Positions 41,601 through 50,812 of a stretch of DNA of 64,000 nucleotides are shown here, piece after piece. How positions within the stretch are numbered: the first letter of the stretch is position 1; the number at the start of each line of letters is the position of its first letter. Under the pieces are notes generated by a model, which was not told the origin of the DNA, did no database searches, and was given only the letters and a program-made list of their open reading frames with translations. The DNA comes from Saccharomycopsis crataegensis. Its lineage: Eukaryota; Ascomycota; Saccharomycetes; Ascoideales; Saccharomycopsidaceae. The stretch spans positions 868,001-932,000 of the forward strand of contig NW_027043819.1 of NCBI RefSeq assembly GCF_037102585.1, in the 5' to 3' direction. Made by a program: the position numbers and the translations under genes.

Positions 41601-43853
41601 ATCTGTATTGCTTTGAAGGAAATTATGGCCTCGACTGTTGAATCTAATATCATCGATCATCAAGATGTTTTTATCAAAATTGTTGGTGACGCCATTATTG
41701 ATTCAGATGAAAATGTTCGTGAAGCCGCTGCCCTCACTTTTGATTCGTTATTGGAATCTATTGGTAAACCTGCCATTGATGGCATTATTCCTCGTTTGTT
41801 GGAATTGTTGGATGATGATACCGAAAGTGAGAATGCAGTTAAGGCTTTGAGAGAACTTATGGGTAATAAATCTGAGGAAATTTTCCCAGTGTTGATTCCA
41901 TCATTGTTATCCCCACCATTAGATTCCACCAAGGCTGTGGCGCTTGGTGCTTTGTCTGAAGTCGCTGGTCCTATCTTATACAGATACTTGACTGGTATTA
42001 TTAATTCGTTCCTTGATAGTTTGGTAAGTCTTGATAGTGCAAGTGACCTTAGATCTCAAGTTTCCAAGAGTTTCACCAGATTCTTGTTATCTATTGATGA
42101 TGAGGAAGGTTGCCATCCATTGATTCAAAGAGTGTTATCGTTATTGAAACATGAAGATAAGAACAGGGTTAAGGTGGTTTACGAGCACTTGAAGGAATTC
42201 TTCAAGAACTCCCACTTGGATTACTCTACTTACACCGTGGATATTGTTGAAAGATGTATTTCTTCATTAGATGATGAGGATGATGAATTAGTCAAGTATT
42301 CTTGTGAATGTTTGACTGCGTTGGTGAAGCATCAATCTAAGGAAATGTTGGAAACCTTAGTTTCTCCTGCTGAACAATCTTTGAGATTGGTTGGATCTCC
42401 ACGTAGTGATTTGAAGGCTTTCAAGATTGTTCCAAAGGGTCCAAACTGTATATTGCCTATTTTCATTCAAGGTTTGATGTATGGTAACGCAAGCCAAAGA
42501 GAAACTTCTGCCGTCGGTATTGCTGATATAGTGTCTAAGACTCCTGCCATGAACTTGAAACCTTTCTTCACTCAAATTACTGGTCCATTGATCCGTGTCA
42601 TTGGTGAAAGGGTTTCTAGTGACGTCAAGGCTGCTATCTTGTCAGCTTTGAACATCTTGTTGGAAAAGATTCCACAATTCTTGAGACCATTTACTCCTCA
42701 ATTGCAAAGAACATTCATCAAGTCGTTGGGTGATCAAACTAGTGAGATTTTAAGATTAAGAGCCGCCAAAGCTTTGGGTACCTTGATTTTGTACCAAGCA
42801 AAGATTGATCCATTGGTCAATGAATTGATTAACGGAGTAAAGAGTAATGAGGATTCCGGTGTCAGAACCGCCATGTTAAAGGCTTTGATTGAAGTGGTCA
42901 ACAAGGTTGGCTTCAAGTTAAACGAAACCTCAAAGAGCGGTATTTTGGAATTGATTGAACAAGAAATCACCGAAGTTGATGAAAAACAAACCATTGCTTA
43001 CGCTAAATTAATTGGTTCTATTTCCAGAACTTTGACTAAGGACGAAGGTAGCAAGATTATCAAGGAAAAGATCTTGAATAACGAGAATATTAAGTTCAGC
43101 ATTTTGACATTGAACGCTTTCTTGAAAGATTCTCCAAAGACCGTCTTTGTCAGTGGTTTAGTTCCAAATATCGTGAAGTTTACTATTGGAGGTATTACCT
43201 CTTCTGAACCATACCTTAGTGACCAATCGATCATTGCGGCTGGTAAGCTTTTGTTGTTGATTGGTGAAACCAATGCTCCAGAGAGATTCTTATTGTCAGA
43301 AGGTAAAAATAAGGTCAAAGAAAACACTGAAAAGTTTGAAGTGGAAGAAGATTTGATCCATAATATTGTTTCTGAATTGAGCAAATCGGTGGTGAAGCCT
43401 AACAGTAACTCCAGTGATTCCAGAAGATTATCCCTCGTGGTTCTCAAGACGGTTGCCAGAATGAAATATGATGAGGTGATCAAACCCAATTTGGATGAGA
43501 TCGTTCCAAATGTGTTCAGTTGTGTTAGAGATGTTATTATTCCTATCAAATTGGCGGCCGAAAAGACTTACTTAGAAGTCTTCAACTTGGTAGAGGATGA
43601 AAACTTGGTTGGCTACAATGAATGGTCTAAGAAAATGGCGGAACAAGCTGGTAAGACTGTTACTAATTCAGCTGGGGCTACCATTCAAATGAGATCTATT
43701 GATGAGTACACCAAGAGAATTGGGTCCAGATTGGCCAAGGTTGAAAGAGAAAGAATTGAAGCTGGAGGAGATGTGGAAGCAATGTTTTCCGATAGATTTG
43801 AAGATGAGAAGGAGATTTGGTCAGTTGGGGGCGTGGAGTTGACTGAAATCTAA
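35625..43853 (+). CDS. GCN1: Gcn1, ribosome-bound activator of the Gcn2 kinase
   Basis: This 2742-residue protein, built almost entirely of HEAT repeats, compares with about 2672 in S. cerevisiae. The eEF3-like HEAT region is clear at about residues 1385-1705 (RRGSAYGIAGLVKGYGI, DHITEVRAAADKTSQI, SWRSKKGSVELLGSMAYLDP). Further HEAT blocks and the region corresponding to the RWD-binding domain for Gcn2 follow (about residues 2050-2450). A charged coiled segment lies near residues 805-845. Gcn1 with Gcn20 binds colliding or stalled ribosomes and passes the uncharged-tRNA signal to Gcn2, which phosphorylates eIF2alpha. The frame is open upstream to 35595, but the first ATG is at 35625. No intron is seen. 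Confidence 0.97.
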   Translation: MEVQSTTWDDLGPQLEAFLYLSPQKTQIQVLEKLPQVILSQPQDHEYILLVLLKSYNHIHKPALQLKVLGLLDSILMVNSDLYETMVLSFFKNTVNVKKCYVGMDPTDLKYLFQWSSHFLSNKNLGAKTLAKLSIYQLEILGQMMYHYSLVNVHKKLDGLFNQLVTSVSQKHMKEVYLQLFNVKALQWPTHLLLVAALSKLRLLQDTNITVVISFYSANVLLNKNHKTISDQLYTLKYFNQYFASQYLTSKLLEEKLLPDIEKSILRSSEFIITMIIPHFFESLLDRKDDEEYPILLVKGPGLSKLTTQLISNMKSSNDAVRLGALDVLQLILSKVTPYLTEQNLFKVIDELAKSWKGTSNFDFKSSYVRLLTSIVPDAKSVSPVAIKVLDVLNPFVIKDQNEGLLFEFLKSYFYWFFKIITADANYDTAGCLKIIKGGLSDKKQVNRKYWLMAMGSYFLKVRENEASKKFINDISGALIDNFNEFEANPLKSPTTIVYVILCIIKGFSEDQFKSFINKSLPILSNQKFYLKLNTDVEKSWFIDALYSNTDMCASDDLEFGKALIYSTMTSNFSYELRRQALTKLNASFSTASDDLRLVLGELICGSLYSILSSGASEETTKLALDLEWSKRLMYAITCGLLYVPQKPNSSNTVLGKILIELIVLCHYKSIDLHVGWVDLVQQCRMDPGKIVDDFGVEFFQASVGKLLTINTSSYNNDSDPGAKEVYDAIIDSLSTVSFIKPDLIGPLVDQLVVGDLSLPSTVISEKSLQIWKSSEGELVDDPLDSNKGSKYQVNKNSKDYETKKWEEDLKREIQAKKGKTAKKLSKEEQELVRVQTEKESAVRADVQNVHMKCVRSVRLISSLAKALKSKINNGYEYWFSNSVNSLLDVIKNPNSVDLLNDEAVESFLNCSNVMIINNDSASLNKIRSSIGVVILNLFEVENEKLVLHQKLDDIVLKVLFTLKLMTDNKPLDCFGLIYLLPLLMKIIDEKSDVMKAKGPKMNTKEFEKEDQDEELLLLAVDILSNHAEVFQNDLIPRANILSSLILLIDKVPSRAKLVKECFNAICANISNNISSGDLKNILIDNLMSSNKFIRLTILEQLDEEFILDYEGLKPEDYAQLWITCYDNEEVNAELANSIWQENQLKLTDDLIYDLLNHLGHADTGIRVSISKSISAGVDASPSVFDSTFTRLIELFEQFSKPPPPILDDFGLVVKTSEQQKDMWEYRNGIAMSFKQLASHFTDEAVLIFFQKLILEDDKFLADANADVHVELQSAGIEIINIHGLNLVNELIEIFETCVSQDNQVPKIKQSTVIFYGVLAKHLNGNKDSTLIVQIVNQLVKTLIDPTTGELVQFTIAKYIAPIVHLFSDKLSTYVELLFETLFNGNFKISQRRGSAYGIAGLVKGYGIRALSDFDIIRNLIDAAEDKQDFKKRQSVMFAFECLSRIVSKYFEPYVIEIIPLLLRSLGDHITEVRAAADKTSQIIMKNTTSFGIKQLIPLAIENLDEISWRSKKGSVELLGSMAYLDPTQLSASLSVIVPEIVGVLNDTHKEVRKAADQSLKKFGLVIRNPEIQKSVPILIKAIGDPTKHTEEALNALIKTQFVHYIDGPSLALIIHVIHRGMLDRSAATKRKSCQIVGNMSILVDGKDLVPYLPNLIGELEIAMVDPVAMTRATAARALGSLVEKLGEEHFPDLIDKLLGTLSDERKAGDRLGSAQALSEVLSGLGVSRLEDILPSILAGASSSRSYVRAGYMPLLLYLPVCFGAQFSPYIAKILPAILAGLADDDDIINDTAIRAGKLIVSNYANKAVDLLLPELENGLSDTNYRIRLSSVKLIGDLLFKIGDITQKTIEVTSEEFGEDGEPQEEEERAVFVIGNSAVGAKLVEVLGQETRDRVLSLLFICRSDTAGLVRTSTIEIWNPLVANTPKTLKEILPTLASIIIRRLASPFDTQRMISALALGDLVRRIGPSVLNQLLPTSEEIMVSGDSNAKEGICIALKEIMASTVESNIIDHQDVFIKIVGDAIIDSDENVREAAALTFDSLLESIGKPAIDGIIPRLLELLDDDTESENAVKALRELMGNKSEEIFPVLIPSLLSPPLDSTKAVALGALSEVAGPILYRYLTGIINSFLDSLVSLDSASDLRSQVSKSFTRFLLSIDDEEGCHPLIQRVLSLLKHEDKNRVKVVYEHLKEFFKNSHLDYSTYTVDIVERCISSLDDEDDELVKYSCECLTALVKHQSKEMLETLVSPAEQSLRLVGSPRSDLKAFKIVPKGPNCILPIFIQGLMYGNASQRETSAVGIADIVSKTPAMNLKPFFTQITGPLIRVIGERVSSDVKAAILSALNILLEKIPQFLRPFTPQLQRTFIKSLGDQTSEILRLRAAKALGTLILYQAKIDPLVNELINGVKSNEDSGVRTAMLKALIEVVNKVGFKLNETSKSGILELIEQEITEVDEKQTIAYAKLIGSISRTLTKDEGSKIIKEKILNNENIKFSILTLNAFLKDSPKTVFVSGLVPNIVKFTIGGITSSEPYLSDQSIIAAGKLLLLIGETNAPERFLLSEGKNKVKENTEKFEVEEDLIHNIVSELSKSVVKPNSNSSDSRRLSLVVLKTVARMKYDEVIKPNLDEIVPNVFSCVRDVIIPIKLAAEKTYLEVFNLVEDENLVGYNEWSKKMAEQAGKTVTNSAGATIQMRSIDEYTKRIGSRLAKVERERIEAGGDVEAMFSDRFEDEKEIWSVGGVELTEI

Positions 43854-44814
43854 GAGATAATATAGTATCAATCTTAATTTTTTTTTCTTCCATTCATTCT
43901 TTTTTTTTTTTTTTTTCATTCTTTATTATTGATCCCATTATTTTATTATTTTTCTTTTTCTTTTTAGTATGTCTTACATTATAAACGGCTTTTCATTAGT
44001 ATTTACTTAATGATAAGTGTATTCTATCTGTAGATCGAGGAATTATAGTTATCTAGATAGATAAAGTGTATAAACACGCGAGGGATTTTTCGTTACCCGC
44101 AGTTCCCGGCATAATAGGAACGTAAGTGACAGTGATCCACTCCACAGATCTCAAGGAAAAAGACAGAGAAATGCTGTCATGATTAAGGGGATCATCTCTT
44201 CTTACCATATATGCTATTAATCTATTGTGTTCTGTGAATATTCTTTCCGGATAGTGTACTTATCTGATAGGTTTAAATGACGTGCCCTAAGCAATTATGG
44301 GGCGCCCGTTTTGTGAGTGAAAATTGTCGTAGAAAAAAAAAACAAGGAAGAAGAAAAAAAAAATGAACGATTTCGTACCCCTTTATTAACTACTGTCCCA
44401 TCACACGATTTATCTTGGAATAGCGCAACTTATTTTGGATCAGCTTCTTCCATATTTTCCCCAAACCTCCAGGTTATAGTGCCACTACCTATTATCTATC
44501 CACATATACTTTGTCACTCCCCTCGTTGTCAAAGTTGCGTTTTTTTTATTTGTTTTGAATCGTTCGATTTTCGCCCCTTTTCCCTAGTGTCCTTCAATAA
44601 TCACCTAAACAGTGAAGATTAATCAACTATCGGGTATCTAAATAAAAGCTGTATCTGACACTGAATCATTTCTTGTGCTACTACGATTTTTAGAAACCTC
44701 ATTTTACACTACCCTTTCTTGTGTTGTTTCGCTGTCTTCCGCCCGTGAAACCCGTTACAAACCAAAAAAAAAAAATAATACTCATCGTACACCAACAGAC
44801 AAAATCTTACAACC
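43854..44814. other. Promoter region of GLC7
   Basis: About 960 bp between tandem genes. After a T-rich GCN1 terminator region, the middle is GC-richer and carries a REB1-type site. An A-rich leader precedes the GLC7 ATG. Confidence 0.5.
44093..44099 (+). promoter_or_regulatory. REB1-type site TTACCCG
   Basis: TTACCCG in the sequence CGTTACCCGC matches the core of the general regulatory factor Reb1. It lies about 715 bp upstream of GLC7 and 240 bp after GCN1, where Reb1 could act in nucleosome positioning or termination. Confidence 0.35.
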
Positions 44815-46019
44815 ATGGCTGAACAACAGGAACCAGATGTCGATTCCATCGTCAACAGACTTTTAGAAGTTAGAGGATCAAGACCTGGCAAACAAGTCCA
44901 ATTGGCAGAAAATGAAATTAGATATCTTTGTACCAAGGCCAGAGAGATCTTTATTTCCCAACCAATTTTATTAGAGTTAGAAGCTCCTATCAAGGTATGT
45001 TATTATTCACTCTTTTTTTAAAAAACTATTGTCTTTTTTTTGTTATCATTTGGAGTCTACAACCTTATATATATTTTGGTTGTTTTGCAGTTGACAGCGT
45101 TGTCCTTTTTTTTTTCTGACAAATACGCGTGTTGCGCGCCATCCAAAAGAGCAAAAAGACAAATCAAACAATGATATAATTCGGCGCTAGAGTACTAACA
45201 TTATTTCTTTCTTTTTAGATTTGTGGTGATATTCATGGTCAATATTATGATTTGCTAAGATTATTTGAATACGGTGGATTCCCTCCAGAAGCCAACTATT
45301 TGTTTTTGGGGGATTATGTTGACAGAGGTAAACAATCTTTGGAAACTATATGCTTGTTATTGGCTTACAAAATCAAATATCCTGAAAACTTCTTCATCTT
45401 GAGAGGTAACCACGAATGTGCCTCCATCAACAGAATTTACGGTTTCTACGATGAATGTAAAAGACGTTATAACATCAAATTGTGGAAAACTTTCACTGAT
45501 TGTTTCAACTGTTTACCAATTGCGGCCATCATTGACGAGAAGATCTTTACAATGCACGGTGGTTTGAGTCCAGACTTAAACTCCATGGAACAAATTAGAA
45601 GAGTTATGAGACCAACGGATATTCCAGATGTTGGTTTGTTGTGTGATTTGTTGTGGTCGGATCCAGATAAGGATATCACCGGCTGGTCAGAAAACGATAG
45701 AGGGGTTTCTTTCACATTTGGTCCAGACGTTATTTCGCGTTTCTTGCAGAAACAAGATATGGATTTGATTTGTAGAGCCCATCAAGTTGTAGAAGATGGT
45801 TATGAATTTTTCAGTAAACGTCAATTAGTGACTCTTTTCTCTGCTCCAAATTATTGTGGTGAGTTTGATAATGCCGGTGCCATGATGAGTGTGGACGAAA
45901 GTTTGTTATGTTCTTTCCAAATCTTGAAACCTGCTGAAAAGAAGGTGAAATACAGCTATGTTAACAATAACTCAAGATCTGTGACACCACCAAGAAAGCC
46001 AAAGAAGGTGACCAAATAA
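44815..46019 (+). CDS. GLC7: Type 1 protein phosphatase catalytic subunit
   Basis: Exons 44815..44994 and 45219..46019 encode 326 residues (S. cerevisiae Glc7 has 312). The 224-nt intron has a GTATGT donor, a TACTAAC branch site at 45193-45199 and a TAG acceptor. It falls between EAPIK and ICGDIHGQ. S. cerevisiae GLC7 also has an intron. All PP1 signature blocks are present: GDIHGQ, GDYVDRG, RGNHE, HGGLSP, the [13 protein letters not shown] region and [13 protein letters not shown]. The C-terminal extension [14 protein letters not shown] includes a TPPR motif, the usual inhibitory CDK phosphorylation site of PP1. Glc7 acts with many regulatory subunits in glycogen metabolism, glucose repression, mitosis and RNA processing. 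Confidence 0.98.
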
Positions 46020-47248
46020 ACGAAGTGATGTTTTTTCGATGAAGGTAATGATAACAAATTGGGGGCACTGAATTTTTGGCGATCCGTTTCTCATACTCTG
46101 CTTGATGCGTTTTTGGGTAAATGGCACCATCCTGAAGATATCGGATTGTATTTGTTGTGTTTTGTCGATCTTTTGTTAATATAAGGAGGAAAATAATAAG
46201 GAATGAGAACATTGAAATCAATGAACCGTTATTGGGACCTATTGGGTCGATTCCAAATTATCATGTACTCATCAGAATATGATTTTTTTTTTCTTACTAT
46301 TATTTTTATGTTTTTGTTTTGTTTTCTAATCGGTTTATGTGATTAATATATTATATACTTTTCTCTCTAGAACGAATATTCTTCTCCTTTATATATTGAT
46401 GAGAGATCTTACAAGTTTATTCTTTTGTTGCCATTTACTGCCCAATATTTCTTTTTATTTTTCCTCCTTATCATCTGCTGCTTGCAATGCCCAACATTCG
46501 CAATTGTTCATTATTAATCGAGAAGTATTGTCACTCGATGTTTATCATTATCTGGTTATTGTTTAACCGTGAAATTATTTTCTGTTATCTTATGCGGCCC
46601 TACTTTATTTCTATCTTACACACTCGCACTCCATTCTCTAACTATATTTCTTTTTTCTGACATTTTTTTTCCATTACTTTTTGCTTTTCTTCTATATTTT
46701 TATCGTCTTAATCAATTCCATGTAATATTTCCACTGACTTGAACTTCAGTTACGTTTATGCGTGATGCTCTTATTGCCATACCTTGTGTGGAAGGGGAAA
46801 TAAGATTTCTAATGGTTTCTGATTGATCTATGTTTTTGATATAAATGTATTTATATATTTATTATATCTTCTTGTCTCTAGCGTCACTCTTTCTTTTTGT
46901 TTGTTTCTTTTTCGCCTTTTTATTTACATATCATCATCCGTATGGCGATCTTTCTCCTTGATTTTCGATGAATTTTATTATTGATCACTTACAGTAGTTT
47001 CATTATAACCCGTAAATCTGGAATAAAGCCCTCATATTAATGGTATGCTTTTCGCAAAAGATCTTGATATTATTAATCTTTTATTCGTCTCTTTCAAGAA
47101 ACTTGTCAATTGGGAGGTACTACTAGAGTTGTTTGTCGAGTCCTCACTTTTGTCCCATCTACTTTATCTATAGGTTCTGCATAGTAATTTGATCAATCCA
47201 ATTGATCGAAGATTTGATCGATATCCCAGGGCTTTGTTTTGACACATA

Positions 47249-47256
47249 CACGTGAT
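47249..47256 (+). promoter_or_regulatory. Cbf1-type site (CACGTGAT), distal
   Basis: The reverse complement ATCACGTG matches the Cbf1 consensus RTCACGTG. It lies about 275 bp upstream of the RPS27 ATG. Cbf1 sites in ribosomal protein promoters are known for Candida-type yeasts. Confidence 0.5.
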
Positions 47257-47337
47257 ACTAGATATATAGCCCTGGACATATCTGCGATCCAGCCTGTGAC
47301 CGTTTGTATAGTTTTGAGACGCTTCATAACCCCTATA

Positions 47338-47345
47338 CACGTGAT
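47338..47345 (+). promoter_or_regulatory. Cbf1-type site (CACGTGAT), proximal
   Basis: A second identical octamer lies 89 bp downstream of the first, in the same orientation and with the same ATACACGTGAT context, about 185 bp before the ATG. Confidence 0.5.
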
Positions 47346-47526
47346 TAGAGTGACAAATCTCACGGTTGCCCGGTCGTCGTTCCCCCTACGGAACGTCTCT
47401 GGCACACGATGGGGGCAATCACCGGTATTGTCAGAGTTTTTGGTGAAAATTACAAAAAATTTTCTACTCACATCTAGTGTTTGATATAGTACCATACCAA
47501 GATATATCACAGAATAATTATTCAAG

Positions 47527-48527
47527 ATGGTAAGTGAGAATAAATAAAATCAACAACCAAGCTAGTCAATATGAGAAACACAAATATAATTACCAACCAT
47601 TAGATTAATCAAGATTTATTTAAATGATGCGAGGAAATTGAGAAAATGATTCAGAGGGTAAAGAAAATTTTTGAAAGTGATGAAGAATAGGAACACAAAA
47701 GATTATTATTAAGATAGATGAATATATTGGGACCGTAAGAGATTTGAAGTGGAATAGTGGACAATATAATAAAAAACAGTGATAATGGATTAACAAATAT
47801 CTACCAACATGGATGGATAACTTCAACGAGACACTGAATGTGAAATTTTTTCTCCCTTCTTTCCATATCATTATTGAAATCACAAAGGAAAAACTCACGG
47901 TGAATATTGTACTTGTTATTGTTCCGTAATGGAGATGATGCGTTGATTTGTTGGAATTCAGAGGGCTATATTGAAATAATAAGTTGAAAAGTTTTCACGT
48001 TGAAAATATTGCTGACTCATTGTATGAACAAATAATATCTACTTCGAATATCTTGTATGATTTATTTGGTTTCACCTTGTTAAATTAAAAAACTTGAATG
48101 GGAATATTTGAAATAATGAAAACATGAAAGTTATTTTGGGATCATTATTTCATTCAAGCAACAGGTAATCAACGTTAGATTGATAATCCAATGGTTTGGT
48201 AGTGCATGTTCTCGAATTTGCTAGCATTCTGGAAAGATTTTTATTGATTAGTGATCATTTTTTACTAACTTTATTGTACAGGTTTTAGTCGTTGATTTGT
48301 TGCACCCAACTCAAGAATCTGAACTCAAGAAACACAAATTGAAGACCTTGGTTCAAGCCCCAAGATCTTACTTCTTGGATGTCAAATGCCCAGGTTGTAT
48401 GGCCATCACCACCGTCTTCTCCCACGCTCAAACCGCTGTTACCTGTGACAAATGTACCACTGTCTTGTGTCAACCAACTGGTGGTAAGGCTAGATTGACT
48501 GAAGGTTGTTCTTTCAGAAGAAAGTAA
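47527..48527 (+). CDS. RPS27: 40S ribosomal protein eS27
   Basis: Exon 1 is only the start codon (47527..47529). Exon 2 is 48282..48527. The protein has 82 residues, the same as S. cerevisiae Rps27A, whose exon 1 is also just the ATG. The 752-nt intron, the longest in the window, has a GTAAGT donor, a TACTAAC branch site at 48263-48269 and a CAG acceptor. The protein [19 protein letters not shown]... is nearly identical to eS27 and has the zinc finger C-P-G-C...C-D-K-C (CPGC and CDKC pairs). It sits on the platform of the small subunit and takes part in late 40S maturation. Promoter Cbf1-like sites suggest coordinated ribosomal protein control. Confidence 0.97.
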
Positions 48528-49895
48528 ATTTGATGGTTCCAAGGATATTAATCTATAATATTTGTTATATGTATATTTTATGAATTGGCTGTTTTTTTCT
48601 ATTTCTTCTAACGTTTAATATAAAAACTAAACTCATTCACCTCTAAATTTGCAATCGTAAAAGAAGTACCATTGATGGTGATTCTGTCGATATTGTTAGC
48701 AATTGTTTGTTATCGAAAATTCGTAGTATGAATATTTGACTGTTCAAATCAGTTCTGTTAAGTTGTTGACTCAAAGATCGACACAATGGATCTATGTTTT
48801 TGACTCAGACGACCAAAAGCTTCTCACAGTTAAACCTCTCTAGCGTCTTTTATAGACAAAATATTTTCAGCCCTTTATCCTTTATGGATATAGACTATTG
48901 CTCCTCATCATTAGATAACTGGGGGACCAATTGCATAAATACTTTGGAAAGTCAACTTACATTTTATTCCTGGCTGAATCTGTGTCCGTTCATTTCATGA
49001 AATGAGTATGTGATTTGCTACCAGTTAGTGATATCATCTTATTATTGGTGTAACAACAGTATTGCACTAACTGTAATTGATTTATTAGCGCCCTTCGGGT
49101 TGCTGGGTCATAAGAAGGTCAATTATAACTGTTGAATATAATCTCACTAAATGATTTATCACAGTAGAAATGAATGCACGTTGCAAAAGACATTCCAATA
49201 GATATTTCGTTTTTTGTGATTTCCAACATCTGTATACAGAAAACAAAAAGGAGTAAATGGAATTGCAAATATATAGAGCATAGGTGATAATAATCACATT
49301 ATCACTGAGGGATGGCCATGTTTTTGCAATAAGTGTTTATTATCCAGTTTAACAAAAACCAAAAAGATAACTAATCTGTAGTGATATGAGACAACACCAT
49401 CGCTTCTCCAGTGAAGATTTTAACCAAATACAGGAAAAAAAAAAAATGTTTCCACAAGCAAGCTGAAGCTTTAGCTGGCTCGTTTCATGATGCTCATAAT
49501 ATTTTGTTTGGAATTCTTTGAGATCCATATTGAGCTCTTACCTCAACCCTTGAGCTCATGCTTTGGAATTGTTCCTTTTAATTAATTGGCACACAATGGT
49601 AATCATCGGTTTGCTTCGAAAATTTTCGTTGGTGATTTTGAATATTAACAATCTAAACTCAATAAATATATACCTATATCTATATTATTTCTTAAAAGTT
49701 CCTAAAGATATATAACCAAGCCAAAGCAGAGATAAATGTTAGAGACATCACGTGCTTCAGAACGTGATTAGACAGGGAAACTTTGACAAGGAACGAAAAA
49801 AAAAACAAAAAAAAATAGAGCGTTTGTTGTTCAAAACAGATCAGATCAAAATAAATTATCGATCAGCCACGTATATTATAAACACTCCAGCAGCC
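48528..49895. other. Intergenic region upstream of EMP24
   Basis: About 1.37 kb of AT-rich DNA with a hairpin-like GCCCTTCGGGTTGCTGGG near 49092-49109. No frame of note is present. The A-rich leader 49794-49818 and TATA-like stretches near 49668-49690 belong to the EMP24 promoter. Confidence 0.5.
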
Positions 49896-50501
49896 ATGTT
49901 GATGTTGAATCGTTTTTTTTCAGTCGTCTTGCTTCTAGTAGTCGCATCCGCTCATAATGTCTTGTTGGCTCCTTATAACAAGCAATGTTTCTTTGAGACT
50001 CTCAAGGCTAACGATGAATTGGCAGTGAGTTTCCAAGTTGGTGACAGAAACCCTCAAGGTACCGAACAATTGACTTGTGATTTCTGGATCTTGAATCCTT
50101 CAGGACAAGTGGTCAAGAGAGAAGACAGAGTCTCCCATGGTGACTTCTCCACCATTGCCAAAACCTCTGGTAAATTCCAATACTGCTTTTCCAATGAAGG
50201 TAGTTCCATTGCCACTAAGGACGTCTCATTCAACATCCATGGGGTGATCTACATTGACGTCAATGATCCAAACTCAAACTCTTTGGAAGCCTCCGTCAAG
50301 AGATTGTCACAACTTACCAACGAAGTCAAGGATCAACAGAACTATATTATTATTAGAGAAAGAACCCACAGAAATACCGCTGAATCTACAAACTCCAGAG
50401 TTAAGTGGTGGTCTGTCTTCCAATTGATTGTTGTTGGTGTTAACTCTGTGTTCCAAGTCTATTACTTGAAGAGATTTTTCGAAGTCAAATCCGTGGTGTA
50501 A
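49896..50501 (+). CDS. EMP24: p24-family COPII cargo adaptor, Emp24 (p24-beta)
   Basis: This 201-residue type I membrane protein has a signal peptide MLMLNRFFSVVLLLVVASAH, a GOLD domain with two conserved cysteines (about C29 and C57 region plus the later QYCF), a coiled-coil stem (VKRLSQLTNEVKDQQNYIIIRERTHR split across helices), one membrane helix (about residues 173-190) and the short tail YLKRFFEVKSVV. The tail ends like Emp24 (KR-[FY]FEV-x-SxV), which distinguishes it from the Erp and Erv25 members. Emp24 cycles between ER and Golgi and recruits GPI-anchored cargo into COPII vesicles. Met at 49896 is chosen over the upstream frame because it gives a proper signal peptide at the family length. 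Confidence 0.93.
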   Translation: MLMLNRFFSVVLLLVVASAHNVLLAPYNKQCFFETLKANDELAVSFQVGDRNPQGTEQLTCDFWILNPSGQVVKREDRVSHGDFSTIAKTSGKFQYCFSNEGSSIATKDVSFNIHGVIYIDVNDPNSNSLEASVKRLSQLTNEVKDQQNYIIIRERTHRNTAESTNSRVKWWSVFQLIVVGVNSVFQVYYLKRFFEVKSVV

Positions 50502-50812
50502 TTGTTTCAACACAACACTTTACTTATTATCATTTTCCCTTGCATTTCCTAATATTGATCCAAAATTCTCTGATGATGATGATGATTAAAATTTCTTCTT
50601 TCTTTTCGTTTTTCTTCTTCGACAGTTATATGGTGTAATTTAAGTGACTTTTTGGTTCTTATACATGTATGTGCCCGCGCGCGCGTAGTTTTTTTTGAGT
50701 GCACAAACTTTTTTTCTTGTAAAGATGAAATTTGAGAGATGGTGGTGATAAGCGGGCGGCAACTAACTGTAATAGAGATACATTGTAGCCCTCATCAGCC
50801 CATGCTCCAACC
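50502..50812. other. Intergenic region between EMP24 and NPR3
   Basis: About 310 bp with a (GAT)n patch after EMP24 and a short GCGCGCGCG run near 50676-50685 in otherwise AT-rich DNA. It is the NPR3 promoter. Confidence 0.5.

Larger units (their letters stand above)
46020..47526. other. Region between GLC7 and RPS27
   Basis: About 1.5 kb. The first kilobase is T-rich and without coding signal. The last 300 bp are the RPS27 promoter, with two CACGTGAT sites. No other gene is seen. Confidence 0.55.

Noticed and set aside
47931-48015. Possible C/D snoRNA in the RPS27 intron (ATGATGC ... CTGA)
   Set aside because: The C box has one mismatch, the terminal stem is only four to five pairs and there is no clear D'/C' pair.
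49131-49402. Possible solo LTR with TGTTG...CAACA ends
   Set aside because: Only five bases match at the ends, there is no target-site duplication, and no second copy, PBS or PPT is seen. Chance is likely.
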